A program made the position numbers and the translations under genes. Of a DNA stretch of 64,000 nucleotides, positions 8,926 to 17,683 are shown one piece after another. The stretch spans positions 248,001 to 312,000 of the forward strand of contig OY759361.1 in assembly GCA_963662355.1 (NCBI GenBank), written 5' to 3'. Numbering within the stretch: the first letter of the stretch is position 1; every line of letters begins with the position of its first letter. A model generated the notes under the pieces. The model was not told the DNA's origin, did no database searches, and was given only the letters and a program-made list of their open reading frames with translations. The stretch is from WTFY01 sp026713925 (GTDB lineage: Bacteria; Pseudomonadota; Gammaproteobacteria; UBA4575).

Positions 8926-9595
8926 GGTCAATTTGCCTTGTTAAAAAATCTTGTTGTTTCTCAGCTGCCCGCTTAAATTGTTCAATAAAAGTCTTAAGTG
9001 TAGCAGATTTTATCTTCATCGCTGCCTTGTTGACTATGAGCCGACAGCTAATGTCAGTTATATGCTCAATGGGTACCAGACCATTCGCCTTGAGCGTATT
9101 GCCCGTTGCAACCAGATCCACGATACAGTCAGCAAGGCCAAGTACCGGTGCAAGCTCCATTGAGCCATACAACTTTATCAATTCGACCTGCTGGCCTTTA
9201 GCTGCAAAATGCCGTTGTGTGCTCCGTATGTATTTAGTAGCCACACGCAAACGCCTGCTGCTCCCTACCGCAGCTTCAGACCCTGCTACCATCAGACGGC
9301 ACTTAGCAATACCCAGATCTACTGGCTCATAGATCCCATCGCCATCAAATTCCATCAGCACATCCTTGCCTACTATGCCTAATTCTGCCACCCCATACTG
9401 TACATAGGTCGGAACATCTCTGGAACGGATAACCAGCAATCGAATCCCTGGCTGACTGGTCGTTAACAGAAGTTTACGGCCATCTAGGTCCCTCTTCTCA
9501 ACGGTAATGTCCAGGGCTGCGAGCAATGACAGACTCTCCTCAAAGACACGTCCCTTTGAAATAGCTATGGTAGTTACGTTCTTTTCAGCTTGCAT
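8906..9595 (-). CDS. hisG: ATP phosphoribosyltransferase, short form
   Basis: HisG starts histidine synthesis by joining ATP and PRPP. The ~229-residue product is the short HisG_S type that needs a separate HisZ regulatory subunit, which is not in the window. Motifs seen: TIAISKGRVFEESL at the N-terminus, PTYVQYGVAELGIVGKDVL, and a PRPP-binding region ending ADCIVDLVATGNTLKANGL. I prefer the ATG at 9595 to a GTG four codons upstream. The gene follows murA closely, an arrangement found widely in proteobacteria. Confidence 0.94.
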   Translation of the reverse strand: MQAEKNVTTIAISKGRVFEESLSLLAALDITVEKRDLDGRKLLLTTSQPGIRLLVIRSRDVPTYVQYGVAELGIVGKDVLMEFDGDGIYEPVDLGIAKCRLMVAGSEAAVGSSRRLRVATKYIRSTQRHFAAKGQQVELIKLYGSMELAPVLGLADCIVDLVATGNTLKANGLVPIEHITDISCRLIVNKAAMKIKSATLKTFIEQFKRAAEKQQDFLTRQIDHELSDR

Positions 9596-9647
9596 TGCGA
9601 TACACACGTCACTTCAGAAACTAAGGAGGATAATGAATCATCACAGG

Positions 9648-10907
9648 TCAGTGTGGGACACGGCGTATACGAGCACCTAACTGCATAAGTTTTTCCTCAA
9701 TACACTCATAGCCCCGGTCAATATGATAGATTCGGTCCACCACGGTCTGACCTTCTGCAATCAGGCCCGCCAAAATCAGGCTGGCTGACGCACGCAAGTC
9801 AGTGGCCATGACGGGTGCTGCAACCAGCTTGTCAACACCTGTCACGATTGCTGTATTTCCAGTCACATTTATATTCGCACCCATCCGTTGCATCTCCTGT
9901 ACATGCATGAATCGGTTCTCAAACACAGACTCCGTGATTGTACCTGAACCCTCTGCAATGCAGTTCAGTGCGGTGAACTGTGCCTGCATGTCTGTAGGAA
10001 ATGCAGGATACGGTGCAGTACATATATTTACACTTTGAGGCCTGCGTTTACTCATGTCGATTTCAACCCAGTCTTCATCATAATTGATGACCGCACCGGC
10101 CTCCTTTAATTTCAGCAGTATGGATTCCAAAAATCTTGGCTGTGTATTTTTCAACCGCACGTGCCCACCTGTGATAGCTGTTGCGACAAGAAACGTCCCG
10201 GTTTCAATCCGGTCAGCAAGTACACTGTATTGACACCCATGTAGTTTTTCGACACCGTGGACTGCAATTTCTCCGGTGCCTGCACCTTCTATATTAGCGC
10301 CCATTTTGTTCAGACAATTTGCCAGATCCATCACTTCAGGCTCACGTGCTGCATTCTCAATGACAGTTGTGCCTACAGCCAAGGTCGCTGCCATCATCAG
10401 GTTTTCAGTCCCGGTTACCGTCACACTGTCCATCATCAGATGGGTGCCTTTCAGTCGCTTGGCTCTAGCATGGATGTAGCCACCCTTGACCTCGATTTCC
10501 GCTCCCATTGCTTCAAGGCCGTGTAAATGCAGATTCACGGGGCGCGAGCCAATTGCACAGCCGCCTGGCAGGGACACTTCAGCCTCCCCGAAACGTGTCA
10601 GCAAAGGCCCCAGCACCAAGATGGAGGCCCGCATCGTCTTGACCACTTCATATGGCGCAAACAGTTCATTGATCGAGTTGGAATCCACCTCAATGTTCAT
10701 CCGTTCATCCAGAGTCAACGATACCCCCATGCGCCCAAGCAGTTCCATGGTCGTCGTCACATCCTGTAAATGCGGAACATTGTCAATCTGCATTGGGCCA
10801 TCCGCCAGCAGGGTCGCAGCCAGAATCGGCAACACGGCATTTTTAGCACCCGAGACCCGTATCTCGCCTTCCAGTACCTGACCACCGTCAATTAATAGTT
10901 TTTCCAT
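9648..10907 (-). CDS. murA: UDP-N-acetylglucosamine 1-carboxyvinyltransferase
   Basis: MurA transfers enolpyruvate from PEP to UDP-GlcNAc in the first committed step of peptidoglycan synthesis, in the cytoplasm. The N-terminus has GEIRVSGAKNAVLPILAATLL with the substrate-binding Lys-Asn pair. The fosfomycin-sensitive catalytic cysteine is present in PGGCAIGSRPVNLHL. Length (419) is canonical. In most gammaproteobacteria it follows mlaB and ibaG; here those two genes are not recognisable upstream. Confidence 0.97.
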   Translation of the reverse strand: MEKLLIDGGQVLEGEIRVSGAKNAVLPILAATLLADGPMQIDNVPHLQDVTTTMELLGRMGVSLTLDERMNIEVDSNSINELFAPYEVVKTMRASILVLGPLLTRFGEAEVSLPGGCAIGSRPVNLHLHGLEAMGAEIEVKGGYIHARAKRLKGTHLMMDSVTVTGTENLMMAATLAVGTTVIENAAREPEVMDLANCLNKMGANIEGAGTGEIAVHGVEKLHGCQYSVLADRIETGTFLVATAITGGHVRLKNTQPRFLESILLKLKEAGAVINYDEDWVEIDMSKRRPQSVNICTAPYPAFPTDMQAQFTALNCIAEGSGTITESVFENRFMHVQEMQRMGANINVTGNTAIVTGVDKLVAAPVMATDLRASASLILAGLIAEGQTVVDRIYHIDRGYECIEEKLMQLGARIRRVPH

Positions 10908-11217
10908 AATCCGGAGAACACCGTGATATTAAGCTGAAACCGGCCATAAAGACTGTGGAGATCGGGCAACCCTGGCAAGCAGAGTCTGACTGAAATTGAG
11001 CTAAGCACCTTCACGTCACCAAGTTGACCGTATCTTTTTTTCGAGAAGAAATCCCGCAGGACCATCCTGCATCCGTTCAGTATCACAGACTCCTAGAAAA
11101 ACTCAGACAGATCCACAAGTCCGCAGATCCTGATCAGCTTGATTCCTTACAGAAGTCATTCCGGAAATTATCTGACTACCAGTAATCCGAAACCCACCTA
11201 GACCTACACATCGGAAT
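10908..11217. other. Gap between murA and mlaC with no supported gene
   Basis: This 310-base gap is where mlaB (STAS domain) and ibaG (BolA-like) usually lie. Neither protein is recognisable on the minus strand. On the plus strand, 11000-11185 stays open for ~61 codons and reads as a helical, charged sequence ending in SLQKSFRKLSDYQ, but it has no ATG and no ribosome binding site. I treat it as unproven. Confidence 0.5.
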
Positions 11218-11904
11218 TCACTCTGCCCGAACCCTATTTGCGCTGCTGCCTCTGTTGCTATTTGCCAGACGCATAATCAGGGCATCCAGTGAAGTTTCCT
11301 TGATTTCTTGATTAAAGCTGGTGCGAAAATTTTTTACAAGGCTCAAACCGTCTACAGAAAGGTCAAATACCTTCCATTCATTCTGTTTGTTATTGCGAAA
11401 TACATAGGCAACTTGCAGCGGAGTCTTGCCAGAACCAATATCCAGTTCAGTTTGTACAGTATGATACTTGCCTTTCTGCTTGTCATGATCAGGCAGAACC
11501 TTGACCCGTGCGTGCCCGAAGTCCAGCATTGCCTTTGCATAGATCCGAATCAGCATGTCCTTGAACTCCAAAACAAAGCCTGACCGCTGTTCTTCACTCG
11601 CCTGCTTCCAGTACCTTCCCAGTATCAGTTTGCCCATTGAAACCAAATCAAGAATAGGAACAATAGTCTCTTTGATTAGGTCATTGATCAAGGCAGGGTC
11701 TGCTCTCAGGCGCTCCCGCTCTTCATTCAGCACTTTCAGCACCTTTGTTGAGGTTTCCTCAATAATCTGTTCAGGGGTTCGGCTATCCGCAGCATACACC
11801 CGCACAGTCAATAGCTGAAGCAGTACGCACACAACGACGCCATACCGGGCAGTGGCTTGAACCGGCCTGATGTTACTCACAGCTGACTTTCCCTGAAACC
11901 ACAC
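11218..11904 (-). CDS. mlaC: Phospholipid-binding protein MlaC (Ttg2D family)
   Basis: MlaC is the periplasmic shuttle that carries phospholipid between the outer membrane and the MlaFEDB inner-membrane complex. The protein starts at a GTG and has a signal sequence around residues 18-38 (YGVVVCVLLQLLTVRVYAADS). The MlaC fold follows, with markers such as GRYWKQASEEQRSGFVLEFKDMLIR, YHTVQTELDIGSG and WKVFDLSVDGLSLVKNFRTSF listed here as short landmarks. It stands alone: mlaF, mlaE, an intact mlaD and mlaB are all missing beside it. Confidence 0.9.
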   Translation of the reverse strand: MWFQGKSAVSNIRPVQATARYGVVVCVLLQLLTVRVYAADSRTPEQIIEETSTKVLKVLNEERERLRADPALINDLIKETIVPILDLVSMGKLILGRYWKQASEEQRSGFVLEFKDMLIRIYAKAMLDFGHARVKVLPDHDKQKGKYHTVQTELDIGSGKTPLQVAYVFRNNKQNEWKVFDLSVDGLSLVKNFRTSFNQEIKETSLDALIMRLANSNRGSSANRVRAE

Positions 11905-11958
11905 AATAACCTGTTAGACTTTGCACAAATTGGTATGGCTATTCAGGGTAGTTAAAAA

Positions 11959-12081
11959 TCATCCTGACGTCAATTTGACAAATTTTTTACCGCCAACCTG
12001 GTCAGAAGCCAGTGCCGATTCAGTAAACTCTATGCCATCTCTGGCCTTGAGCACCTCTTCCCCAGCATCGGGCTGGGCAGC
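11959..12081 (-). pseudogene. Possible remnant of mlaD C-terminus
   Basis: Reading the minus strand immediately upstream of mlaC gives 40 codons ending in a stop at 11959-11961. The stretch GEEVLKARDGIEFTESALAS lines up by eye with the conserved MlaD segment of the type E-E-x-L-K-x-x-D-x-I-x-x-T-x-S-A. An in-frame TGA precedes it and there is no start codon, so it would be a decayed fragment. mlaD is the gene expected at this place. The match is short and made from memory. Confidence 0.3.
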
Positions 12082-12130
12082 CCCTCAGAAACTGCTGCAT
12101 CTGGCCAGAACCACTGATGATTCGCTTATT

Positions 12131-12155
12131 GATCTTTTTGATCTTTTTGATCTTT
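12131..12155. repeat. Short tandem repeat, 9-base unit (GATCTTTTT)
   Basis: The unit GATCTTTTT occurs twice in full and a third time as GATCTTT, directly adjacent. It lies about 160 bases upstream of the antiporter start in otherwise non-coding sequence. Read on plus as coding it would give repeated Leu-Phe-Asp. Such a repeat could vary in copy number by slippage. Confidence 0.85.
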
Positions 12156-12312
12156 CCTAATCCGAATTAACAGAATACCATATAGCCCGATACCTGAATT
12201 TTGTGCGGTATCCCACTCATTTCCGAAGTTTCTGGCAATTTACAGTTTCATCTGCAACTACCTAAAAGCTGTTACTTGCCCGTAACCCAAGATTTTACCA
12301 GACGACCCAGAC

Positions 12313-13272
12313 ATGTACCTATACACCGCAGCCCTCCTAGCAGGTTTCTTACTGCTAATGTGGAGTGCCAGCCAACTGGTAACCAGTGCGTCCAGACTAC
12401 AACAACGCCTTGAGGTTTCAGGGTACATCATCGGATTTTTAGTGCTGGGATTTGGTACCTCTGCACCTGAACTGCTGGTCTCTGGTTTGTCTGCCTTGCA
12501 GGGTAACCCGGGCTTGGCAGTCGGCAATGCGATGGGATCAAATACAACCAACATCTTACTGATCCTGGGCATGACCTTATGTGTATCACCTCTTTACCTG
12601 AACAAAGATGCTCTGCACATGGACTTCATACTACTCATCGCCGCCACCTCATTGTTTGCCGGATTGATTTTTGACCAGAATTTGCAAATTTATGACGGTC
12701 TGATCCTGCTGGCAGTTCTCCTGATCATTTTGTATTACAAGATGCGCCTTGAGCCCGGAAAGCAAGTTCAGGAAAATCTCGCGCGGGACTCCACCCGCCA
12801 AAATAGCATGACAGCTGTGCTGACAAGACTGCTATTCAGCCTTGCAGTCCTGTTACTGAGTTCAAAGCTCGTAGTATGGAGTTCTGTCTCGATTGCAAAA
12901 TATCTGGGTATCAGCGACTTGATCATAGGCCTCACGATTGTCGCAGTCGGAACCAGTTTGCCTGAACTGGCAACATGTATCGCGAGCGCCCTTAAAAGGC
13001 ACAGTGAACTACTTCTGGGTAACATAATTGGCTCCAATATTTTCAATACTCTCGGGGTTGTCGGCACTGCAAGCCTGATTGCTGCCTACAAAGTTCCACA
13101 CGAGGTCTACATGCGGGATCTTCCCGTTATGTCAGGTGCAACAGCAATGTTATTTATACTGGTTCTGGTTTTTATGCGCTTTGGGAAAATCCCTCGAGGC
13201 ATCAGTATTTTATTTATCTCTTCCTACATTGCATATATATTCCTTGTTTATCGGCAAACCTTGCAAACATAG
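12313..13272 (+). CDS. Calcium/sodium antiporter (CaCA family, YrbG type)
   Basis: This is a ten-helix cation antiporter of the inner membrane. Both alpha-repeat signatures of the CaCA superfamily are present: GFGTSAPELLVS with GNAMGSNTTNI in the first half, and VGTSLPELATC with GNIIGSNIFN in the second half. The 319-residue length fits the YrbG branch. It begins the same gene run as in E. coli (yrbG-kdsD-kdsC-lptC), except that kdsD is absent here. The physiological ion is not proven from sequence. Confidence 0.92.
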   Translation: MYLYTAALLAGFLLLMWSASQLVTSASRLQQRLEVSGYIIGFLVLGFGTSAPELLVSGLSALQGNPGLAVGNAMGSNTTNILLILGMTLCVSPLYLNKDALHMDFILLIAATSLFAGLIFDQNLQIYDGLILLAVLLIILYYKMRLEPGKQVQENLARDSTRQNSMTAVLTRLLFSLAVLLLSSKLVVWSSVSIAKYLGISDLIIGLTIVAVGTSLPELATCIASALKRHSELLLGNIIGSNIFNTLGVVGTASLIAAYKVPHEVYMRDLPVMSGATAMLFILVLVFMRFGKIPRGISILFISSYIAYIFLVYRQTLQT

Positions 13273-13292
13273 TCACCACATACCCTCTGCGC

Positions 13293-13826
13293 ATGAAACT
13301 ACCGGAAACTGTTTTCAATAGAGCCAAGGCAATTCGTCTTGCACTGTTTGACGTCGATGGAGTACTTACGGATGGAAACATTTATATTGATAACCATGGT
13401 ACTGAGATGAAGGCTTTCAATACGCATGACGGTCATGGTATCAGGCTGCTGTTGCATTATGGCATCGAGGTGGGTGTCATTACAGGGCGCGCATCCAAGG
13501 CACTCGAATATCGAATGCAGGACCTGCAGGTCAGGCATGTGTACCAGAGTTGCAAGGATAAATTTCTTGCATTCCAGAATTTGTTATCCAAGCTGAACCT
13601 GGAAGAACATCAGGCTGCATTTGTTGGAGATGACATTTTCGATCTGCAGGTAATGTCTCGCTGTGGCTTAGCTGTCGCAGTGGCAAACGCACATACCATT
13701 GTGAAGCAGCATGCACATTGTGAGACCGAAAATTCAGGCGGACACGGTGCAGCAAGAGAAGTGTGCGAGTTGCTGCTGGATGCTCAAGGTCTGCTGGACA
13801 CTGCCATTTCACATAACCTCCGCTGA
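13293..13826 (+). CDS. kdsC: 3-deoxy-D-manno-octulosonate-8-phosphate phosphatase
   Basis: KdsC dephosphorylates KDO-8-phosphate to give KDO for lipopolysaccharide. It is a capless HAD phosphatase: the nucleophile loop reads LFDVDGVLTDG, motif II is VITGRASKAL, and motif IV is AFVGDDIFDLQVM. The 177-residue length is typical. The usual upstream partner kdsD (arabinose-5-phosphate isomerase) is not present between this gene and the antiporter. Confidence 0.95.
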   Translation: MKLPETVFNRAKAIRLALFDVDGVLTDGNIYIDNHGTEMKAFNTHDGHGIRLLLHYGIEVGVITGRASKALEYRMQDLQVRHVYQSCKDKFLAFQNLLSKLNLEEHQAAFVGDDIFDLQVMSRCGLAVAVANAHTIVKQHAHCETENSGGHGAAREVCELLLDAQGLLDTAISHNLR

Positions 13827-13841
13827 GGTGCAAGGAGCACC

Positions 13842-14408
13842 ATGCGATCCAGGCAGGTTTGGATAGGTTGTCTGATCATTGCAGGGGCCGTTTTGGCATT
13901 GTGGTTTTTGAATCAGCGCGATTCGCCAATCGATGTGGTACAACCAGGCACCTCATCAAATGCTCCTTCCGTACATTTCACCGGTATCAAAATGCTCATT
14001 AATTCTCCAGACGGAAAACCTCGGTACAGGTTGCTGGCATCCGGATACCGATTGTATGACGAGGAACAGCGGAGCGAGTTTGATCTTCCAGAAATTACGC
14101 TCTATGATAGTGAAGGAAGCCGAATTTATGCGCGGGCATTGCGGGGGGAAGCACACAATTACACAAGTGTAATTGTCTTGACAGGCGATGTCAGAATTAA
14201 TCGGGCAAAACTTGACACTGGTCCGCACCCGTTGAACATTACAACGGATACACTGATTGTGTTCCCAGAAGAACAACGTGCTAGTACTGATTCAGCCATC
14301 AAGGCTACGCTCGGTTCACAAAATTTTTCATCACATGGTATGAGCCTGGACCTGAATACAAAAGTACTGCTTTTGCACAGCAATGTTGAAAGTATTTATG
14401 AACCTTAG
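13842..14408 (+). CDS. lptC: LPS export protein LptC
   Basis: LptC is a bitopic inner-membrane protein that takes LPS from LptBFG and hands it to LptA. One N-terminal membrane helix is seen (VWIGCLIIAGAVLALWFL) and the rest is the periplasmic beta-jellyroll, with typical patches RYRLLASGYRLYDEE and GEAHNYTSVIVLTGDVRI. Sequence identity in this family is low, so the call leans on topology, length (188) and position between kdsC and lptA. Its 3' end overlaps lptA. Confidence 0.88.
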   Translation: MRSRQVWIGCLIIAGAVLALWFLNQRDSPIDVVQPGTSSNAPSVHFTGIKMLINSPDGKPRYRLLASGYRLYDEEQRSEFDLPEITLYDSEGSRIYARALRGEAHNYTSVIVLTGDVRINRAKLDTGPHPLNITTDTLIVFPEEQRASTDSAIKATLGSQNFSSHGMSLDLNTKVLLLHSNVESIYEP

Positions 14409-14925
14409 ACACATACTGTGGCCAGCATGCACGATGGTCTTGATGGCATGCAGTGCATCGCTCATGGCTTATTCAGATGACTCTAGCAAACCGATCAGCA
14501 TCACTGCCGATTCTGCCGAAATCGACGATACAGCAGGAACCAGCATTTATCGTGGCAATGTAAGAATTGCACAAGGCAGTATACTGCTTACAGGCGATAT
14601 GGTGGTGCTTGAAACTATTAACAAAAAAATTCATAAAATTACATCCGAGGGCAATTTAAGTACATTCAGACAGGTTAGGGATGACGGGGAAACCGTACAT
14701 GCACAAGCACAAAAAATGGTATATACAGTTAGCAAGAATGAAGTCGTTTTAACCAGAAATGCCAAACTTACGGAAGCCGGGAATACTCTTGCAAGTGAAA
14801 GAATTGTTTTTCATGTTGACAAGAAAACCGTCAGCGGAGGAAGCCCAGCTGGAAAAGGACGGGTCAGCATTACAGTTCTTCCTGAAACACTCACAGGCGA
14901 AACGCCAGCAGAAACCAGCCACTGA
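14383..14925 (+). CDS. lptA: LPS transport periplasmic protein LptA
   Basis: LptA polymerises or bridges the periplasm to carry LPS to the outer membrane. A signal peptide runs to about residue 29 (ACSASLMAYS) and the OstA-type beta-jellyroll follows: PISITADSAEIDDTAG, YRGNVRIAQGSILLTGDMVV, and a later RNAKLTEAGN strand. An alternative start at ATG 14398 is possible and would shorten the overlap with lptC from 26 to 11 bases. Confidence 0.92.
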   Translation: MLKVFMNLRHILWPACTMVLMACSASLMAYSDDSSKPISITADSAEIDDTAGTSIYRGNVRIAQGSILLTGDMVVLETINKKIHKITSEGNLSTFRQVRDDGETVHAQAQKMVYTVSKNEVVLTRNAKLTEAGNTLASERIVFHVDKKTVSGGSPAGKGRVSITVLPETLTGETPAETSH

Positions 14926-14967
14926 TCCCGTAACCTGCCTGACCGGGATGATCGAAATGCCTGCAGC

Positions 14968-15705
14968 ATGAATACTCTACGTGCAGAAAATTTACGTAAG
15001 AGGTTCAATACACAAGTAGTCGTCGAGCATGCCAGCCTGTCCGTTCAATCCAGTGAAATTGTCGGCCTACTAGGCCCGAATGGGGCCGGCAAAACTACAT
15101 GCTTTTATATGCTTGCAGGGTTGCTTCGCTCAAACAGTGGAAAGATCACTTTGAATGATATGGATATCACGCATATGCCCATGCACATGCGTGCCAGACA
15201 TGGCATCGGATACTTGCCTCAGGAGCCATCCATTTTCCGTGGTCTAACAATTGAACAAAATGTCATGACAAGTCTCGAGGCACGTGGTGACTTGAACAAA
15301 AACCAGCGTAGGCAGGTATGTGATACTCTCTTGACAGACTTAAGGATCGAACATATTCGTGACCACAAGGGTGCACGCCTGTCAGGCGGAGAAAGGCGCC
15401 GTGCGGAAATTGCCCGTACACTGGCAATGAAACCCAAGTTCATTCTACTTGATGAGCCATTTACAGGCGTGGACCCCATATCTGTCAAGGATATACAACG
15501 GATTCTCAAAGACTTGTGTGCCAGAGGTATAGGTTTACTGATTACTGACCACAATGTCCGTGAGACTCTAAGTATATGCAATCGCGCCTATATTCTTAGT
15601 GAGGGACGCATGCTGGCAGAAGGCTCTCCTTCCAGCATCTTGGATAATCAACAGGTACGCAATGTTTATCTTGGCACCCACTTTTCTCTTGGCCTGCATG
15701 ACTGA
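14968..15705 (+). CDS. lptB: LPS export ABC transporter ATPase LptB
   Basis: LptB is the ATPase of the LptB2FGC extractor. All ABC motifs are present: Walker A LGPNGAGKTTCF, Q-loop region YLPQEPSIF, signature LSGGERRRAEIARTLA, Walker B FILLDEPFTGVDP and a switch histidine in LLITDHNVRETL. Length 245 matches the family. It lies between lptA and rpoN in the conserved gammaproteobacterial order; lptF and lptG are not in this window. Confidence 0.97.
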   Translation: MNTLRAENLRKRFNTQVVVEHASLSVQSSEIVGLLGPNGAGKTTCFYMLAGLLRSNSGKITLNDMDITHMPMHMRARHGIGYLPQEPSIFRGLTIEQNVMTSLEARGDLNKNQRRQVCDTLLTDLRIEHIRDHKGARLSGGERRRAEIARTLAMKPKFILLDEPFTGVDPISVKDIQRILKDLCARGIGLLITDHNVRETLSICNRAYILSEGRMLAEGSPSSILDNQQVRNVYLGTHFSLGLHD

Positions 15706-15831
15706 TTGCGGACAACCTGAACAACCTGATTTCTGAACAGAGCTCCAGTGGCCCAGCCAACACTGACTAGCATCCTGTTTGGTTCATAATTTCTCAACAT
15801 GCGCGGGCAATTTTCATGCCATAATTCAGGT

Positions 15832-17295
15832 ATGTTGAAGCCCACCCTGCAAGTCCGTCTTGGTCAGCAATTGACTATGACGCAGCAGTTGCGACAGGCC
15901 ATCCGCCTGCTACAACTGTCATCACTGGAACTCAAAGCTGAAATCCAGGAGGCTTTTGAGTCCAACCCCCTGCTGGAAACTGAAGAAAGCAGTGAATTTG
16001 AGACTGATGCAGCAGAACGAGAGGCAGCCGAACAGGTTGATCTTGAAATCCAGACAGCCATCAAAGATGATCTGCTGCCAAGCGAACTCGCTGTGGACAG
16101 CCAATGGGATGATATTTATGAGCCTTCCTATACATCAGCAACCAGCCATCACCAGACTAACGATTATTTTGATTACCTGGAAGCCCAGAACACAGTGGAT
16201 CCTGGGTCCTTGCAAAAGCATCTGTTGTGGCAACTTGAACTTAGCGCACTTTCTAACCAAGACCTCATGATTGCAGCAACTTTAGTCAATGCGTTGGATG
16301 AATCCGGTTATTTGCATGAGCCGCTGGAAGGCATTCATGAAAACCTGAACCAGACGCATGAAATCGAACTGGATGAGATCGAGGCTGCGCTTAAATTTGT
16401 TCAGTGCCTTGATCCGGTCGGCTGTGGCACGCGATGCCTTCAGGAATGTCTAGAGGTACAACTGCAGCAAATACCTGATACGACCCCCTTCCTGTCACAA
16501 GCGCAGTCTATCGTAAGCAAGCACCTTGACCTTGTTGGGATGAGAGACTATGAGAAATTGGCTATAAAGAGTGGACTTAGTCTTGAGGAAATTCAGAATG
16601 CGGTCGTGTTAATACAATCCCTGCACCCTAAGCCTGGGGACTTAATTACTGTACAAAAATTTGAATACATTGTACCGGATGTATATGTTGAAAGATACGA
16701 GGGAGTTTGGCAGGTGCGGCTCAATACGAACGCTACTCCGAAGCTAAGCATCAACAATGTATACTCGAGTATGATCAAATACCTAGTAAACAGTGAGGCA
16801 GATTATATGCGTAACCAGCTGCAGGAAGCGCGCTGGCTGATCAAGAGTATACAGCATCGCAACAATACACTATTACGTGTTGCAACTTCCATTGTCAGAC
16901 ATCAGAAAGCATTCTTTGAGCTCGGTGAGGAAGCTATGCAGCCTTTAGTCTTGAAAGATATTGCCGATGAACTGGATTTGCATGAATCTACCATCTCACG
17001 GGCAACCACCAGCAAGTACATGGATTCCCCTAGGGGTATCTTTGAGTTCAAATATTTTTTTTCAAGTCACGTCAACACAAGTGATGGAGGAACATGTTCA
17101 GCCACCGCGATCAAGGCAATGATAAAAAAGCTTGTCAAGGAAGAAAGCCAGGGAAAACCTTTAAGTGACAGTAAGATTGCCGCTCTGCTGAAGCAAGAAG
17201 GTGTCAGTGTAGCACGCCGCACCATTGCCAAATATCGTGAATTCCTTGGCATCCCGCCATCCAACGAACGCCGACTTTCACCTAAATCTTTTTAG
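15832..17295 (+). CDS. rpoN: RNA polymerase sigma-54 factor
   Basis: Sigma-54 directs RNA polymerase to -24/-12 promoters and needs enhancer-binding activators. Region I is Gln/Leu rich (LTMTQQLRQAIRLLQLSSLE), region II is acidic, the core-binding and HTH regions follow, and the C-terminal RpoN box reads ARRTIAKYREFLGIPPSNER. I chose ATG 15832 (MLKPTLQVRLGQQL), which is the family N-terminus, over an in-frame ATG 33 bases upstream. hpf and ptsN follow, the usual partners. Confidence 0.97.
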   Translation: MLKPTLQVRLGQQLTMTQQLRQAIRLLQLSSLELKAEIQEAFESNPLLETEESSEFETDAAEREAAEQVDLEIQTAIKDDLLPSELAVDSQWDDIYEPSYTSATSHHQTNDYFDYLEAQNTVDPGSLQKHLLWQLELSALSNQDLMIAATLVNALDESGYLHEPLEGIHENLNQTHEIELDEIEAALKFVQCLDPVGCGTRCLQECLEVQLQQIPDTTPFLSQAQSIVSKHLDLVGMRDYEKLAIKSGLSLEEIQNAVVLIQSLHPKPGDLITVQKFEYIVPDVYVERYEGVWQVRLNTNATPKLSINNVYSSMIKYLVNSEADYMRNQLQEARWLIKSIQHRNNTLLRVATSIVRHQKAFFELGEEAMQPLVLKDIADELDLHESTISRATTSKYMDSPRGIFEFKYFFSSHVNTSDGGTCSATAIKAMIKKLVKEESQGKPLSDSKIAALLKQEGVSVARRTIAKYREFLGIPPSNERRLSPKSF

Positions 17296-17344
17296 TATAT
17301 TGTGTCTATGCGCCACTTGAATCTGCACTGAATAAGGAATAATT

Positions 17345-17665
17345 ATGCAAATAGATATCACTGGTCACCATCTTAAAGTGACTACCGCCTTAAGAAATTA
17401 TGTTGAAAAGAAATTCAAACGACTAACCAAGCATTTTGATAATGTAATCAATATTCACGTTGTCCTGACAGTTGAGAAACTGACCCACAAGGCTGAAGCA
17501 TCATTACATGTACGTGGCAACAGGATTTTTGCCAACTCCAACAACGAAGGCATGTACGCAGCCGTAGACTCCCTAGTTGACAAGCTGGACCGCCAGATTG
17601 TCAAACACAAGGAAAAATTAAAAGATCATCACCAAGACGAAGTACGGCATCACACAACTCATTGA
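17345..17665 (+). CDS. hpf: Ribosome hibernation-promoting factor (short HPF)
   Basis: Short HPF binds the 30S decoding site in stationary phase and helps form inactive 100S ribosomes. The 106-residue protein has the beta-alpha-beta-beta-beta-alpha S30AE domain (MQIDITGHHLKVTTALRNYV... KKFKRLTKHFDNVI) and a basic, His-rich tail. There is no long C-terminal dimerisation domain, so it is the short gammaproteobacterial form. A ribosome binding site (AAGGAA) precedes it. Confidence 0.95.
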   Translation: MQIDITGHHLKVTTALRNYVEKKFKRLTKHFDNVINIHVVLTVEKLTHKAEASLHVRGNRIFANSNNEGMYAAVDSLVDKLDRQIVKHKEKLKDHHQDEVRHHTTH

Positions 17666-17683
17666 TACTTCATTTTTCAGATT

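Larger units (their letters stand above)
11905..12312. other. Intergenic region between divergent mlaC and the antiporter gene
   Basis: This 408-base region contains the possible mlaD remnant and a short tandem repeat. It should also hold the promoter of the yrbG-lpt-rpoN operon, but I cannot identify one with confidence. A plus-strand open frame at 11921-12160 has low-complexity sequence and no family resemblance; I do not call it a gene. Confidence 0.5.

Noticed and set aside
10892..11086. Minus-strand frame overlapping the murA start
   Set aside because: No similarity to MlaB or IbaG, and it runs into murA out of frame.
11921..12160. 79-codon plus-strand open frame
   Set aside because: Low-complexity Ser/Leu/Asp sequence ending in the GATCTTTTT repeat, no ribosome binding site or family resemblance. 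The opposite strand gives a better explanation (possible mlaD remnant).
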